Part shown: in pieces, positions 25,854 through 34,330 of the stretch | Position numbering within the stretch: the first letter of the stretch is position 1 | Layout: each line of letters starts with the position of its first letter | Assembly (NCBI RefSeq): GCF_019654915.1 | Contig: NZ_BPET01000019.1 | Span: forward strand, 1-64,000 | DNA from: Shewanella sp. MBTL60-007 | GTDB lineage: Bacteria; Pseudomonadota; Gammaproteobacteria; Enterobacterales; Shewanellaceae | Direction: 5' to 3' | Length of the DNA: 64,000 bases | Translations under genes and position numbers: made by a program | Notes under the pieces: model-generated | Database searches by the model: none | The model's input: the letters and a program-made list of their open reading frames with translations, nothing else | What the model was told of the DNA's origin: nothing

Positions 25854-26753
25854 ATGACATTTTTACAAAACCACGGCCTCACCCCAGAGCTGATGATCAT
25901 CCTATTCATAGACATCACGATTGCCGTGCTGTTACTGGCCTTGATGCGCTACCTACAGGGGTGGACGGTAAAGGTAAACAGCCGCCATGAGCTAGCGGAA
26001 AACGACAACTTTGCCTTCGGTATTAGTACTGCGGGTGCTGTGATGGCTTTAGGGATCGTGCTAACCGGTGCCATTACTGGTGAAGCCGCCGAGTCTTACT
26101 TAGTTGAAGCCATCGGCATGACCGCTTATGGTCTGTTTGGCCTAGTGCTGATTAAGCTCGGCCGTTTTCTGCACGATAAAATTGCTCTCAATGATATCGA
26201 TAAGAATGCCTTAATCGTGAAGGGCAACCTCTCGGTCGCCATTGTCGATGCCACCGTAGCCATCGCCACAGCGATTATCATCCGCTCGGTACTGCTATGG
26301 GCAGAAGATCTAACGGTTTATACCTTTATCGCCATCTTTAGTGCCTTTGCTATTTCTCAGCTGATGCTAGTGCTGCTCACCCGCGCACGCGAGAACCGTT
26401 ATGCTAAACGCAACCAAGGCGCATCGATGCAAGAGGCCTTTGCTCAAGGACATGTGGCACTGGCGATTCGCCATAGCGGCTATATGCTTGCCATGGCCTT
26501 TAGTTTTAACGCAGCCAGTCACTTCATTATTTTCGACCCACATGCCTATGTGGCGAACCTGCTCGGCTGGCTGATCTTCTCTGTGGTGATGCTGCTTTCT
26601 TTGATGCTGCTTATCAAGCTCGTGAAGAAGCTGGTACTGGCCAAGATAAACCTATGTGAAGAAGTTGAGAAGCAACACAATATCGGCCTTGCCGCTGTTG
26701 AGATGGCGATCAGCGTCTCGATTGCCATTATTCTCGCCGCCTTGATGGCCTAA
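25854..26753 (+). CDS. DUF350 family membrane protein, two repeats (YjfL-like)
   Basis: A 299-residue integral membrane protein with about eight helices, arranged as two DUF350 halves of about 140 residues. Each half carries an acidic/aromatic segment and a run like FGISTAGAVMALGIVLTGA. Single-repeat members such as E. coli YjfL occur in yjfIJKLM loci with PspA-like YjfJ, as here. The function is unknown. AAGGA is well placed before the ATG. It is probably co-transcribed with the lipoprotein gene and followed by a terminator. Confidence 0.85.
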   Translation: MTFLQNHGLTPELMIILFIDITIAVLLLALMRYLQGWTVKVNSRHELAENDNFAFGISTAGAVMALGIVLTGAITGEAAESYLVEAIGMTAYGLFGLVLIKLGRFLHDKIALNDIDKNALIVKGNLSVAIVDATVAIATAIIIRSVLLWAEDLTVYTFIAIFSAFAISQLMLVLLTRARENRYAKRNQGASMQEAFAQGHVALAIRHSGYMLAMAFSFNAASHFIIFDPHAYVANLLGWLIFSVVMLLSLMLLIKLVKKLVLAKINLCEEVEKQHNIGLAAVEMAISVSIAIILAALMA

Positions 26754-26764
26754 AGTGACAAAGT

Positions 26765-26791
26765 AAGGGAGCGCTCGCTGCGCTCCCTTTT
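26765..26791 (+). terminator. Terminator after the DUF350 gene
   Basis: AAGGGAGCG (26765-26773) pairs with CGCTCCCTT (starting at 26781), followed by TTTC. Confidence 0.8.
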
Positions 26792-26917
26792 CGATTGTCC
26801 TGCTTAGTAATTGGCGATTAACAGGATTTTGAATAGCAGCTATATCGAATAGCAAGGCCTTGAATCGAAACGATCACGACTAAGAATTATCTATTAAAAA
26901 TAAGCTACCGACACCCA

Positions 26918-28645
26918 ATGCAAACCAACTCAAGCAGCGCTACCACTTCAACCCATAATAAAACCATCGAATCGGGCAAACTCGGCTGGTTCGATGACGC
27001 CTTACTACTCGGCATCATGGCCGTTCTCGCTGGCTGCGGCCTAATCTACGAGTATCTACTATCTCATTATGCTGGGCGTATTCTTGGTGCGTTAGAAGCC
27101 GCCATCTACACCATGATAGGTTTGATGATCGTCTCCATGGGCCTAGGCGCCTTTGCCGCCCGTAAAATTCGCTGCGCCTTCACTGGCTTTGCTGTGTTAG
27201 AACTCTGCGTCGCTCTGTGTGGATCCTTGGCGATCTTAATCACCGCTGCGGTGATTGGCTTTGGGCAGCAGTTACCCCTTGTTATCGCCAATACCTTAGG
27301 CCTCCCCGCCGATCAGCTGCCCGACGGTGGCTTTATTGGTACGCTGCAAAAACTGGCCGAATACTTACCTTATGTCTGGGGCGTATTGCTCGGCCTGATG
27401 ATAGGCATGGAAATTCCACTTATCGCGCGAGTGCGTCAAGCGCTGTCAGAGGCGCACCTAATGCACAACGCTGGTACCATCTATGGCGCAGACTATGTTG
27501 GTGCAGGTATTGGCGCCGCGATCTGGGTTGGCTTTATGTTGGCTATCGATATTCAGCTGGCTGCGGCGCTCACGGCGAGCTTTAATCTACTCGCAGGTTT
27601 TCTGTTTATCTGGCGCTTCTGGCATCAAATACGCCATGTAAAACTGCTGTTGGTAGGCCACTTCATCGCCACCGGGATCTTAGTCATGCTGGCCCTACAT
27701 GGTCCTCAATGGGAGCAGAGCTTTAACAACCTACTCTATAAAGACAAGGTGGTTTACGCCAAGGCGACCCGTTTTCAGCAGCTGACATTTACCGAGCGCT
27801 TAAGAGGCAACGGCTTAGGCCCAGTGCACTCCCTCTATATCAATGGTAGGCTGCAGTTCTCTAGTAGCGACGAGCATATCTATCACTCCTTTCTAGTGCA
27901 CCCAACCATGGCGGCGAGCGCGCGTCACGACAAGGTGTTGATCATTGGCGGCGGTGATGGCTTAGGTCTGACCCAAGTGCTGCAATGGCAGCCTGAGCAG
28001 GTGACTCTAATGGATCTAGACAGCGAGTTGGTCAAGCTGTTTAAGCAACCATCGAGCGATATGCCTGAGCATCTGAGTAAGGCGCTGTTGGCACTCAACC
28101 AAGATGCCCTTAACGATCCCCGAGTCAGAATTATGTATGACGATGCCTTTAACGGTGTCGATAAACTGTTGGCTAAGGAGGAAAAGTTCGATGCGATTAT
28201 TGTCGATCTGCCGGACCCTAGTCACCCAGATCTTAATAAGCTCTATTCCGATGCCTTCTATTTAAAGCTTAAGGAACTAATGAGCAATGACGCTGCCTTA
28301 ACAGTACAGTCGACGTCACCTTATCACGCCCCCAACGCCTTTATTTCAGTGGGCAAGACCTTAGAGCTTGCTGGCTTTAATGTCGACCAGTACCACCATA
28401 ATGTGCCCAGTTTTGGTGAATGGGGCTGGAGCATCGCCACCTTAGGTGGAAAAAGTGCCCGAGCTAGGCTACAAAGTGTGCAGCAACTGCCCGTTGATGA
28501 CCCTTGGCTAACCTCAGGTCTGATCCATGCAGCTTTCGAGTTTCCAGGAAACTTTTATCAAGATAAGGCAGAGATTAAGCCCAACGTTTTAGGTTCAAGC
28601 CAGTTGTATCAATACCATCAGCAGGCTTGGTTAGAAAATCAGTAG
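26918..28645 (+). CDS. Membrane-embedded spermidine synthase-like protein
   Basis: A 575-residue protein. The N-terminal 230 residues hold six or seven membrane helices. The C-terminal half is a SpeE-type aminopropyltransferase/methyltransferase fold, with ligand-binding motif VLIIGGGDGLGLTQVLQW near 330, the acidic VTLMDLDSELV strand and a catalytic-type VDLPDPSHPDLNKLYSDAFY segment. Fusions of this kind occur beside DUF350 and PspA genes. The substrate is unknown: polyamine synthesis is plausible, but membrane-associated methylation-like chemistry is not excluded. No strong ribosome site is visible before the ATG. Confidence 0.85.
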   Translation: MQTNSSSATTSTHNKTIESGKLGWFDDALLLGIMAVLAGCGLIYEYLLSHYAGRILGALEAAIYTMIGLMIVSMGLGAFAARKIRCAFTGFAVLELCVALCGSLAILITAAVIGFGQQLPLVIANTLGLPADQLPDGGFIGTLQKLAEYLPYVWGVLLGLMIGMEIPLIARVRQALSEAHLMHNAGTIYGADYVGAGIGAAIWVGFMLAIDIQLAAALTASFNLLAGFLFIWRFWHQIRHVKLLLVGHFIATGILVMLALHGPQWEQSFNNLLYKDKVVYAKATRFQQLTFTERLRGNGLGPVHSLYINGRLQFSSSDEHIYHSFLVHPTMAASARHDKVLIIGGGDGLGLTQVLQWQPEQVTLMDLDSELVKLFKQPSSDMPEHLSKALLALNQDALNDPRVRIMYDDAFNGVDKLLAKEEKFDAIIVDLPDPSHPDLNKLYSDAFYLKLKELMSNDAALTVQSTSPYHAPNAFISVGKTLELAGFNVDQYHHNVPSFGEWGWSIATLGGKSARARLQSVQQLPVDDPWLTSGLIHAAFEFPGNFYQDKAEIKPNVLGSSQLYQYHQQAWLENQ

Positions 28646-28674
28646 AGTTTATTTTTGAATCGTAAAGATAGCGC

Positions 28675-28725
28675 TTGACATATTATGTCTCGGTGTTATC
28701 TTTAATCACAGACATAATATGTCAA
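28675..28725 (+). promoter_or_regulatory. Promoter of the DUF2170-PspA operon bracketed by two inverted operators
   Basis: TTGACATATTATGTC (28675-28689) and its exact complement GACATAATATGTCAA (28711-28725) face each other. The first includes the -35 hexamer TTGACA (28675-28680), which pairs with TATCTT (28697-28702) at 16-base spacing. The second covers roughly +2 to +16. This layout is typical of repression by a dimer binding both sites. Confidence 0.7.
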
Positions 28726-28736
28726 TAAGGACAAAT

Positions 28737-29150
28737 ATGAATATCCACACAATTGCCAACCACCTAAATGAACTTGGCGACAACAGCCATACTGGCTTTC
28801 AATTTGATTGTTATCCAATTAATGGTGACGTGGAAGTCTTACAAGTTAACGTAGTTGGTCGTGAAGAGATCCCGGTATTCGTATCGGTCACGGACAACCA
28901 GATCCTTTGCATCAGCTATTTATGGGGCGAGGATGAAGTAAATCAACAACGACGTGCTGAGATGTTTGAGACCATGTTAGAACTCAACATTCCAATGCCA
29001 CTGTCATCGTTTGCCAAGATTGACGATAAGTACGTGGTTTACGGTGCGCTATCAGTGCATTCAAGCATGCAAGAGATCGAGCAGGAGCTATCTGTTCTTT
29101 CTGATAATTGTCTCGAAGTCATCGACGAACTCGTCGATTACCTGAATTAA
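28737..29150 (+). CDS. yjfI: DUF2170 family protein (YjfI-like)
   Basis: About 137 residues, soluble and acidic, first gene of a DUF2170-PspA-DUF2491 set that matches E. coli yjfI-yjfJ-yjfK. The start was set at the ATG at 28737, preceded by AAGGA; the earlier in-frame ATG at 28719 lies inside the operator. Function is unknown. The fold may be chaperone-like, judging from sequence pattern only. Twelve bases separate its stop from the PspA-like gene. Confidence 0.85.
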   Translation: MNIHTIANHLNELGDNSHTGFQFDCYPINGDVEVLQVNVVGREEIPVFVSVTDNQILCISYLWGEDEVNQQRRAEMFETMLELNIPMPLSSFAKIDDKYVVYGALSVHSSMQEIEQELSVLSDNCLEVIDELVDYLN

Positions 29151-29162
29151 AGGAGCCACACC

Positions 29163-29852
29163 ATGGGCATTCTAAACAAAATTCTTACAGCCTTCCGTGG
29201 CGGTGCCACTGAAGTAGGCCAAAGCATCGTAGATGCAAACTCTACTCGTATCTTCGAACAAGAAATTCGTGATGCAGAGAAGCACCTCACTAAGGCTAAG
29301 CGCGACCTAACCGAAGTGATGGCGAAAGAGATGCAAGCGAGCCGTGAAGTCGATCGCCTAAAGCGCTCTGTAGCTGAGCACGAAGGTTATGTGACTCAAG
29401 CCCTTGAAAAAGGTAACGAGCCTCTAGCACTTGAAGTTGCAGAAAAGATTGCACAGCTTGATCAAGAACTGGCCGATCAGCAAGCTGCAAACGACAGCTT
29501 TAGCGCCCATGCGACTCGCCTAAAAGAGCTTGTGCGCAAGACTGAGCGTCAAGTTGCCGATTACCAACGTCAGCTGACTATGGTTAAGACTACCGAAAGC
29601 GTGCAAAAAGCCACAGCGACGATTACCGATTCGTTTGCGGGCAGCAACTCAAAGCTGCTTAACGCTAAGGATTCACTAGAACGAATCAAGGCACGTCAGC
29701 AATCATTTGATGATCGCCTCAAGGCTTCTGAAACGCTGGCGGAAGAGAACAGCGATAAGGCATTACATGACAAGCTAGCCGCGGCAGGTATTGGCGAGCA
29801 GAAGTCTAACGCTAACGCCGTACTGGATCGCATTAAAGCGCGTAAGGGCTAA
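29163..29852 (+). CDS. yjfJ: PspA/IM30 family protein (YjfJ-like)
   Basis: A 229-residue protein, nearly all coiled coil from about residue 25 to 200, with the PspA/Vipp1 opening GILNKILTAFRGG. PspA-family proteins coat and stabilise damaged inner membranes. The E. coli homologue in the same gene order is YjfJ. AGGAGCC lies before the ATG. The neighbours (DUF350, DUF2170, DUF2491, ion channel, spermidine synthase-like) point to membrane-stress or ion-homeostasis roles. Confidence 0.92.
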   Translation: MGILNKILTAFRGGATEVGQSIVDANSTRIFEQEIRDAEKHLTKAKRDLTEVMAKEMQASREVDRLKRSVAEHEGYVTQALEKGNEPLALEVAEKIAQLDQELADQQAANDSFSAHATRLKELVRKTERQVADYQRQLTMVKTTESVQKATATITDSFAGSNSKLLNAKDSLERIKARQQSFDDRLKASETLAEENSDKALHDKLAAAGIGEQKSNANAVLDRIKARKG

Positions 29853-29863
29853 AGGAGACTGGC

Positions 29864-30514
29864 GTGGGATTTCTAAACCGCCTATTTGGCAAGAAAGAGG
29901 AACCTAAACGTCAACTCGACCACCCGTCAAAACTCAACAAGGGAGATATGATCTCCCTTGATGACAGTTTTGCGCTGCCCCCACAACTTCGTGGTCAGCA
30001 GCTGCGAGTTGAAGCGGTGAACACTTATGAGTATCAGCGTAAACAACAGACCGAGTGGGTGCTAAAAGGTCACAGTGGCGATGCCATCTTCCTCGGCCTT
30101 GATGAGGATGACGAAACCTATCTGGCCCTTTCGATTAAGATAAGTCGTGGTCAGGTTGAGCAGTTCTTCGATCTCGATCAGTTCAGTGAGATTTTCGAAG
30201 AAGAAGGTAAAGCCGAGTTAACGACGCTACCGTTAGCCGCAGACTTAAATGATTATGAGCAGTGGTTATCACCTCACTATCATCAAGTCACATCTGGTAA
30301 CTTTGGCTATTTCCACCGCCAAGATTACCGTGGTCTTAGACCACCGCAAGACACCGATGGCGCAACCGGTGAGCCATTTGAGTCCTATCAGCTACTTGAC
30401 GATAACGAAGACAAGGCTGTCGATGTCGAGGTCTATGAAAGCGGCGATACAGATGTAATGCTCACCCTCTATCGACCTCTATCAGATATCAGAGAATATT
30501 GGCCGGGCCAATAA
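29864..30514 (+). CDS. yjfK: DUF2491 family protein (YjfK-like)
   Basis: A 216-residue soluble acidic protein starting at GTG with AAAGGAGA upstream, 11 bases after the PspA-like gene. The opening FLNRLFGKKEEPKRQ and the later YFHRQDYRGLRPPQDTDGATGEPFESY match the YjfK/DUF2491 pattern. Function is unknown. The constant pairing with PspA-like YjfJ suggests a partner or regulator of it. Confidence 0.85.
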   Translation: MGFLNRLFGKKEEPKRQLDHPSKLNKGDMISLDDSFALPPQLRGQQLRVEAVNTYEYQRKQQTEWVLKGHSGDAIFLGLDEDDETYLALSIKISRGQVEQFFDLDQFSEIFEEEGKAELTTLPLAADLNDYEQWLSPHYHQVTSGNFGYFHRQDYRGLRPPQDTDGATGEPFESYQLLDDNEDKAVDVEVYESGDTDVMLTLYRPLSDIREYWPGQ

Positions 30515-30630
30515 ACCATTGGTTCTAGATGCAGATCTAGAACCATTTCTGTTTCAACTCCGATGAATGATAGCATGGAAGCGTTTCCGTACCTTGTTAA
30601 TACGGATCAGTAAATTTAGGTATAGTCCCC

Positions 30631-30960
30631 ATGACCAAACAAAAAAATCCCTTACCCGCGCAGTGGCAACAAAACCAAAAAGCGGCCAAAGCGACTCAAA
30701 TCGCCTTCGATCTGGATGAGAAATTCCAATATGCCATCCGCAAGGCTGCACTCGATGCTGGCGTGAGTCCATCGGATCAGATTAGGGAAATTCTCGGGTT
30801 AAGCGTGACAAAACGCCCTAAACGCCCGCGCCTTACCGTATCATTGAGTCCGAGTGATTATGAGATTTTGGCAAAGAAGTACAATCTATCAGCAGATCAA
30901 CAACTTGAAATTAAAAAGCATGTGTTAGATGATTTAGTACAATTTAGTGCCGACAAATAA
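30631..30960 (+). CDS. Small basic protein with two ribbon-helix-helix-like segments
   Basis: A 109-residue protein. Two stretches have the strand-helix-helix pattern of ribbon-helix-helix DNA-binding domains: residues about 22-55 (TQIAFDLDEKFQYAIRKAAL, then GVSPSDQIREIL) and about 68-104 (RLTVSLSPSDYEILAKKY, then a second helix). A tandem pair on one chain would bind a palindrome as a pseudo-dimer. It sits between the yjfIJK-like genes and the channel gene and is a candidate repressor for the palindromes at 24557, 28675 and 28711. No database family was recognised; the domain call is by eye. Confidence 0.65.
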   Translation: MTKQKNPLPAQWQQNQKAAKATQIAFDLDEKFQYAIRKAALDAGVSPSDQIREILGLSVTKRPKRPRLTVSLSPSDYEILAKKYNLSADQQLEIKKHVLDDLVQFSADK

Positions 30961-31018
30961 GCACAAAACATGGTGCCAGATGAACACGGACTGGCACCAA
31001 TCAAGACGGATCTAAGCC

Positions 31019-31816
31019 ATGGCAACAAAAAAGCGCTGGCTACTTCAGCCTGAAACGCCCCCCACTCCCGGTCAGCTAGCGATGATGCTGCTATCGCTAC
31101 TATCAGTGATAGTGGTACTGGTACTGACGTTCGGTCGCGTCGATGGCGAAACGAAGCGACTATTGTTTATGATAGATTTCAGTATCTGTCTTATCTTCAT
31201 GTCTAACTTCTTTTTCGAACTCTTTAAAGCCAGTGATAAAGTCGATTACTTAAAGAGTCACTGGATAGATTTTATCGCTAGCATCCCCGCTATTGAAGCC
31301 CTACGTATGGCGCGTCTGTTCCAAATTTTGCGAGTGATCCGACTCATTCGTATGACCCGCTCGCTGATAGTTCCCATGGTCAAGCAGCGCAGACAGGCAA
31401 CGGTTGCTAGCCTGCTAGTCGCGCTAGTCATTATTTTAACCCTGTCGTCTGTATTGGTACTGATAGTGGAAAGCGGTGTAGAAGGGGCCAATATCGATAC
31501 CGCCGAGAGTGCGATTTGGTGGGCCTTAGTCACCATATCGACCGTAGGTTATGGCGATTACTACCCAGTCACAACAGCGGGCCATATCATAGGTGGCGTC
31601 GTCATTGTCTGTGGCGTGAGCTTTTTCGGTGTGATTTCAGGCTATATGGCATCGGTATTCGTCTCGCCAGACGAAGCAGAAAAACTTGATAGCCATGCCG
31701 AAGAGATCCGCTCCGAGCTCAATACCAGTTTACGAAGGATGGAAGATAATCAGCAAAAACTGCTAGCGGAAATTGACGAGCTTAAGCAAGCCATACAAGA
31801 CAAAAAGACTGAGTAA
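31019..31816 (+). CDS. Voltage-gated-type potassium channel
   Basis: A 265-residue membrane protein with a six-helix layout. Helix four is Arg-rich (ARLFQILRVIRLIRMTRSL), like a voltage sensor. The pore loop holds the K+ selectivity filter TVGYGD (STVGYGDYYPV), at about residues 178-183. A C-terminal cytoplasmic coiled coil spans about 225-262. K+ passage across the inner membrane is expected. It closes the PspA-type gene block, where ion channels recur with PspA partners. Its ribosome site (GGA, 8 bases upstream) is weak. Confidence 0.92.
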   Translation: MATKKRWLLQPETPPTPGQLAMMLLSLLSVIVVLVLTFGRVDGETKRLLFMIDFSICLIFMSNFFFELFKASDKVDYLKSHWIDFIASIPAIEALRMARLFQILRVIRLIRMTRSLIVPMVKQRRQATVASLLVALVIILTLSSVLVLIVESGVEGANIDTAESAIWWALVTISTVGYGDYYPVTTAGHIIGGVVIVCGVSFFGVISGYMASVFVSPDEAEKLDSHAEEIRSELNTSLRRMEDNQQKLLAEIDELKQAIQDKKTE

Positions 31817-31834
31817 CCTATCCACTCGACCAAC

Positions 31835-31880
31835 AAAAAGCCCACACTTTAATTACCAATGCAAAAAAGTGTGGGCTTTT
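31835..31880. terminator. Bidirectional terminator between the K+ channel gene and ygiF
   Basis: AAAAAGCCCACACTTT pairs with AAAGTGTGGGCTTTT across a 15-base loop, flanked by A and T runs on both sides. It serves the two convergent genes. Confidence 0.9.
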
Positions 31881-31904
31881 CTATTTAAGCGAATAGAGCT
31901 GGGA

Positions 31905-33392
31905 TTAACGCCAATAAGGCTCACTCTGCATTGCACTGCGACGCGAGAACTCCATCGCCTGCACTAAGCTCTGCTCTTTATTTTCAAGCCAGTCGCTGAT
32001 ATCCAAATAAGCCGTCTCGCTAATAGACTTTAGTTGGCGGTAGGCTGCTAGCGTACGGATCCCCAACGCCAAATCCTGCCATGGCGCTCTAAATTGATCC
32101 CGTGACTTTTCACTGTAGAGGCCACCATAGGCGACACCCACAAAAATACTGTCATCAAGTGCCTTAGCAACCGAAAGGTAGTCGGAGCTACTCAACTCAT
32201 TGTCGAGCGGCATCACGTCTAAAATTTTCTGCCAAGAATTTTCCTGCATCTTATCGGCAAAGCTTCTCAGATCTAGCTCTTTGTCTATGATCACTTCACC
32301 ATCATTTAACTGCATCAGCAGACTGACTAAGTGCACTTGTAATCGGCCATAACAAAGGTCGCCAAGTAGCTGTTCAACTTGGCCAATAATATCTAACTGC
32401 TCAAGCTTAGCGGTTGCCACATCCACCAGCGCCTGATGCATAGGTAACTTAGCCACTAAAGCGGCATTATTTTCAATGATGCTATAGAGGCTTAGCCCCT
32501 CTTCAATAAAATTAAGTCGTTGCTCGATACTATCGAAGTCGGTTTGAAATGAGTCTTCAAGCAGCTCAAACTGTTTCAGGGTGTTTTTAATTAAGCGAAT
32601 GCAGGCACGTAAACGGTAGCTGAGCATAGGTAAGGCCATCACAGCCTGCGTTGGCGCTATAATCAACGCTTCTATGGTCTGCCAGCGATCTAGGCCGACT
32701 GCCAACAAATTAACTGCGACTTGTTTAAGGCTTTGGTTTGGATCTATTTCAATAAACTTCAGTGCTTCAATCGTTTCGAGACTAGATTGACCAGCTAACT
32801 GGTAGCCGCGTTGCGCCTTACTAGCTTTACCCAAGCGTACCGGGATCTCTCGACTGACGAGGCCCGCTAAGGTCAATAACGCACAGGTATCACCTGCTAG
32901 CAATTCAAACTCTAACTCACAGATAGGGTCGAAGTTGTCACCGACTCGGATCTCGCCAACATCTAAAGCGACCTCGACTAAGCTATCATCAACAAAAATA
33001 TGCCAGCTCTGACGTTCAAAATCGGTATTAAACAGACACTGGAGTTCTGACTGAACTTGTTCGATATTTGACTCTGCTGGCCAAATTTCATTCGGGAATA
33101 AATTTAATTTGGGAAAATCTTGATCTATATCAACATTAAATTCGGGGCGGGAATGGATACCGCCTATAACTTGACCAGCTGTCTTAATTGTCTGCTCTAA
33201 ATGGTCATTTACGCCTCGGATCCGTAGACCCATATCCCATTTTCTTAGAGTGAGGTCTGGAGTATCAAAGTAACTATTTGTTAGTTTCTTTACGCCCTTC
33301 CCATCGCAACTTGGAAGGCTATCTAGCAGGTTTATAAGGTTTTTTTCATGGATCTCATTAAAAAAAAGTTTCAGCTCTATTTCAGCTTCCAT
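31905..33392 (-). CDS. ygiF: CYTH-CHAD protein, inorganic triphosphatase-like (YgiF)
   Basis: About 495 residues. The N-terminal CYTH domain (about 1-200) begins with the EXEXK metal/triphosphate motif AEIELKLFF and continues with KLTNSYFDTPDLTLRKWDMGLRIR. The C-terminal CHAD domain (about 220-495) is helical and rich in basic residues. E. coli YgiF (433 residues) hydrolyses tripolyphosphate. In E. coli ygiM-ygiF-glnE are adjacent; here ygiF and glnE keep the same strand but are separated by the PspA-type block. The ATG at 33392 was chosen; a GTG five codons upstream is possible. Confidence 0.9.
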   Translation of the reverse strand: MEAEIELKLFFNEIHEKNLINLLDSLPSCDGKGVKKLTNSYFDTPDLTLRKWDMGLRIRGVNDHLEQTIKTAGQVIGGIHSRPEFNVDIDQDFPKLNLFPNEIWPAESNIEQVQSELQCLFNTDFERQSWHIFVDDSLVEVALDVGEIRVGDNFDPICELEFELLAGDTCALLTLAGLVSREIPVRLGKASKAQRGYQLAGQSSLETIEALKFIEIDPNQSLKQVAVNLLAVGLDRWQTIEALIIAPTQAVMALPMLSYRLRACIRLIKNTLKQFELLEDSFQTDFDSIEQRLNFIEEGLSLYSIIENNAALVAKLPMHQALVDVATAKLEQLDIIGQVEQLLGDLCYGRLQVHLVSLLMQLNDGEVIIDKELDLRSFADKMQENSWQKILDVMPLDNELSSSDYLSVAKALDDSIFVGVAYGGLYSEKSRDQFRAPWQDLALGIRTLAAYRQLKSISETAYLDISDWLENKEQSLVQAMEFSRRSAMQSEPYWR

Positions 33393-33449
33393 CGTTCTAC
33401 CGTTCACCTTGTCATTAAAAATTAATCAAACTGTCACTAAAGGTACATA

Positions 33450-33467
33450 GTGTAATATTTCTGTAAT
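33450..33467 (+). promoter_or_regulatory. Possible Pho box before the DUF47-pit operon
   Basis: GTGTAAT-ATTT-CTGTAAT has the 7-4-7 layout of PhoB sites (CTGTCAT-N4-CTGTCAT), matching 5 and 6 of 7 positions with an AT-rich spacer. It lies about 160 bases upstream of the DUF47 gene. The match is weak, and it is listed because the downstream genes are phosphate-related. Confidence 0.35.
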
Positions 33468-33624
33468 AATATCGCCGTAGGATCCGCTTTGCAGTTAGGA
33501 TATAACTAGCTAGAATAAAAAACTGTCTATTTAAATATAAAAACACAGTTTTCTTACGCGGCCGCTTGGGTTAACATGCGCCCGCTTTTTCCAATAGTGG
33601 AATAACCAAAATAGGTACACGGCA

Positions 33625-34305
33625 ATGCCAGTAAACTCTATTTTAGGCGTGTTTGCAAAATCGCCAATTAAGCCTCTTCAAGAGCATATCGACAAAGTAT
33701 ACGACTGTGCGTCATTACTTGTCCCATTTTTTGAAGCTACTGTCGCAGGAGACTGGGACAAAGCCGTTCAATTACGTAAGCAAATTAGCTCTGCAGAGCA
33801 AGAAGCGGACTCACTAAAGCGTGAGATCCGTCTGACTCTGCCTGGCGGTTTGTTTATGCCTGTTGAGCGTACTGACTTACTGGAGCTATTAACCCAGCAA
33901 GATAAGATTGCTAACAAAGCAAAAGACATTTCCGGCCGTGTCATTGGCCGACAATTAGAATTACCTCTAGCTATTCAAGAACCATTTATTGCCTATTTAC
34001 AGCGCTGTATCGATGCAGTTTCGCTGTCTAAAGAAGCAATTAACGAACTCGACGACCTTTTAGAAACTGGTTTTAGAGGCCGTGAAGTGGATCTCGTGGC
34101 TAAAATGATTGGTGAACTCGACTCTATTGAAGAGGATACCGATGACTTACAGATTAAGATCCGTAGACAGCTTTACGCTATCGAATCTGAATTAAACCCT
34201 GTAGATGTAATGTTCCTCTACAAGATAATTGAGTGGGTTGGTGACTTAGCAGATCTTGCTGAACGAGTCGGTTCCCGCCTAGAGCTAATGTTAGCTCGCG
34301 TCTAA
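33625..34305 (+). CDS. DUF47 family phosphate-transport accessory protein (PhoU-like)
   Basis: A 226-residue all-helical cytoplasmic protein, opening with the family pattern SILGVFAKSPIKPLQEHIDK (TIGR00153/DUF47). It has acidic helix pairs resembling the metal-binding E/DXXXD motifs of PhoU. These genes nearly always precede a Pit-type phosphate permease and are thought to regulate it. The gap to the pit gene is 25 bases. Confidence 0.92.
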   Translation: MPVNSILGVFAKSPIKPLQEHIDKVYDCASLLVPFFEATVAGDWDKAVQLRKQISSAEQEADSLKREIRLTLPGGLFMPVERTDLLELLTQQDKIANKAKDISGRVIGRQLELPLAIQEPFIAYLQRCIDAVSLSKEAINELDDLLETGFRGREVDLVAKMIGELDSIEEDTDDLQIKIRRQLYAIESELNPVDVMFLYKIIEWVGDLADLAERVGSRLELMLARV

Positions 34306-34330
34306 TCGGAAAGGTTATCAAGGTAATAAC

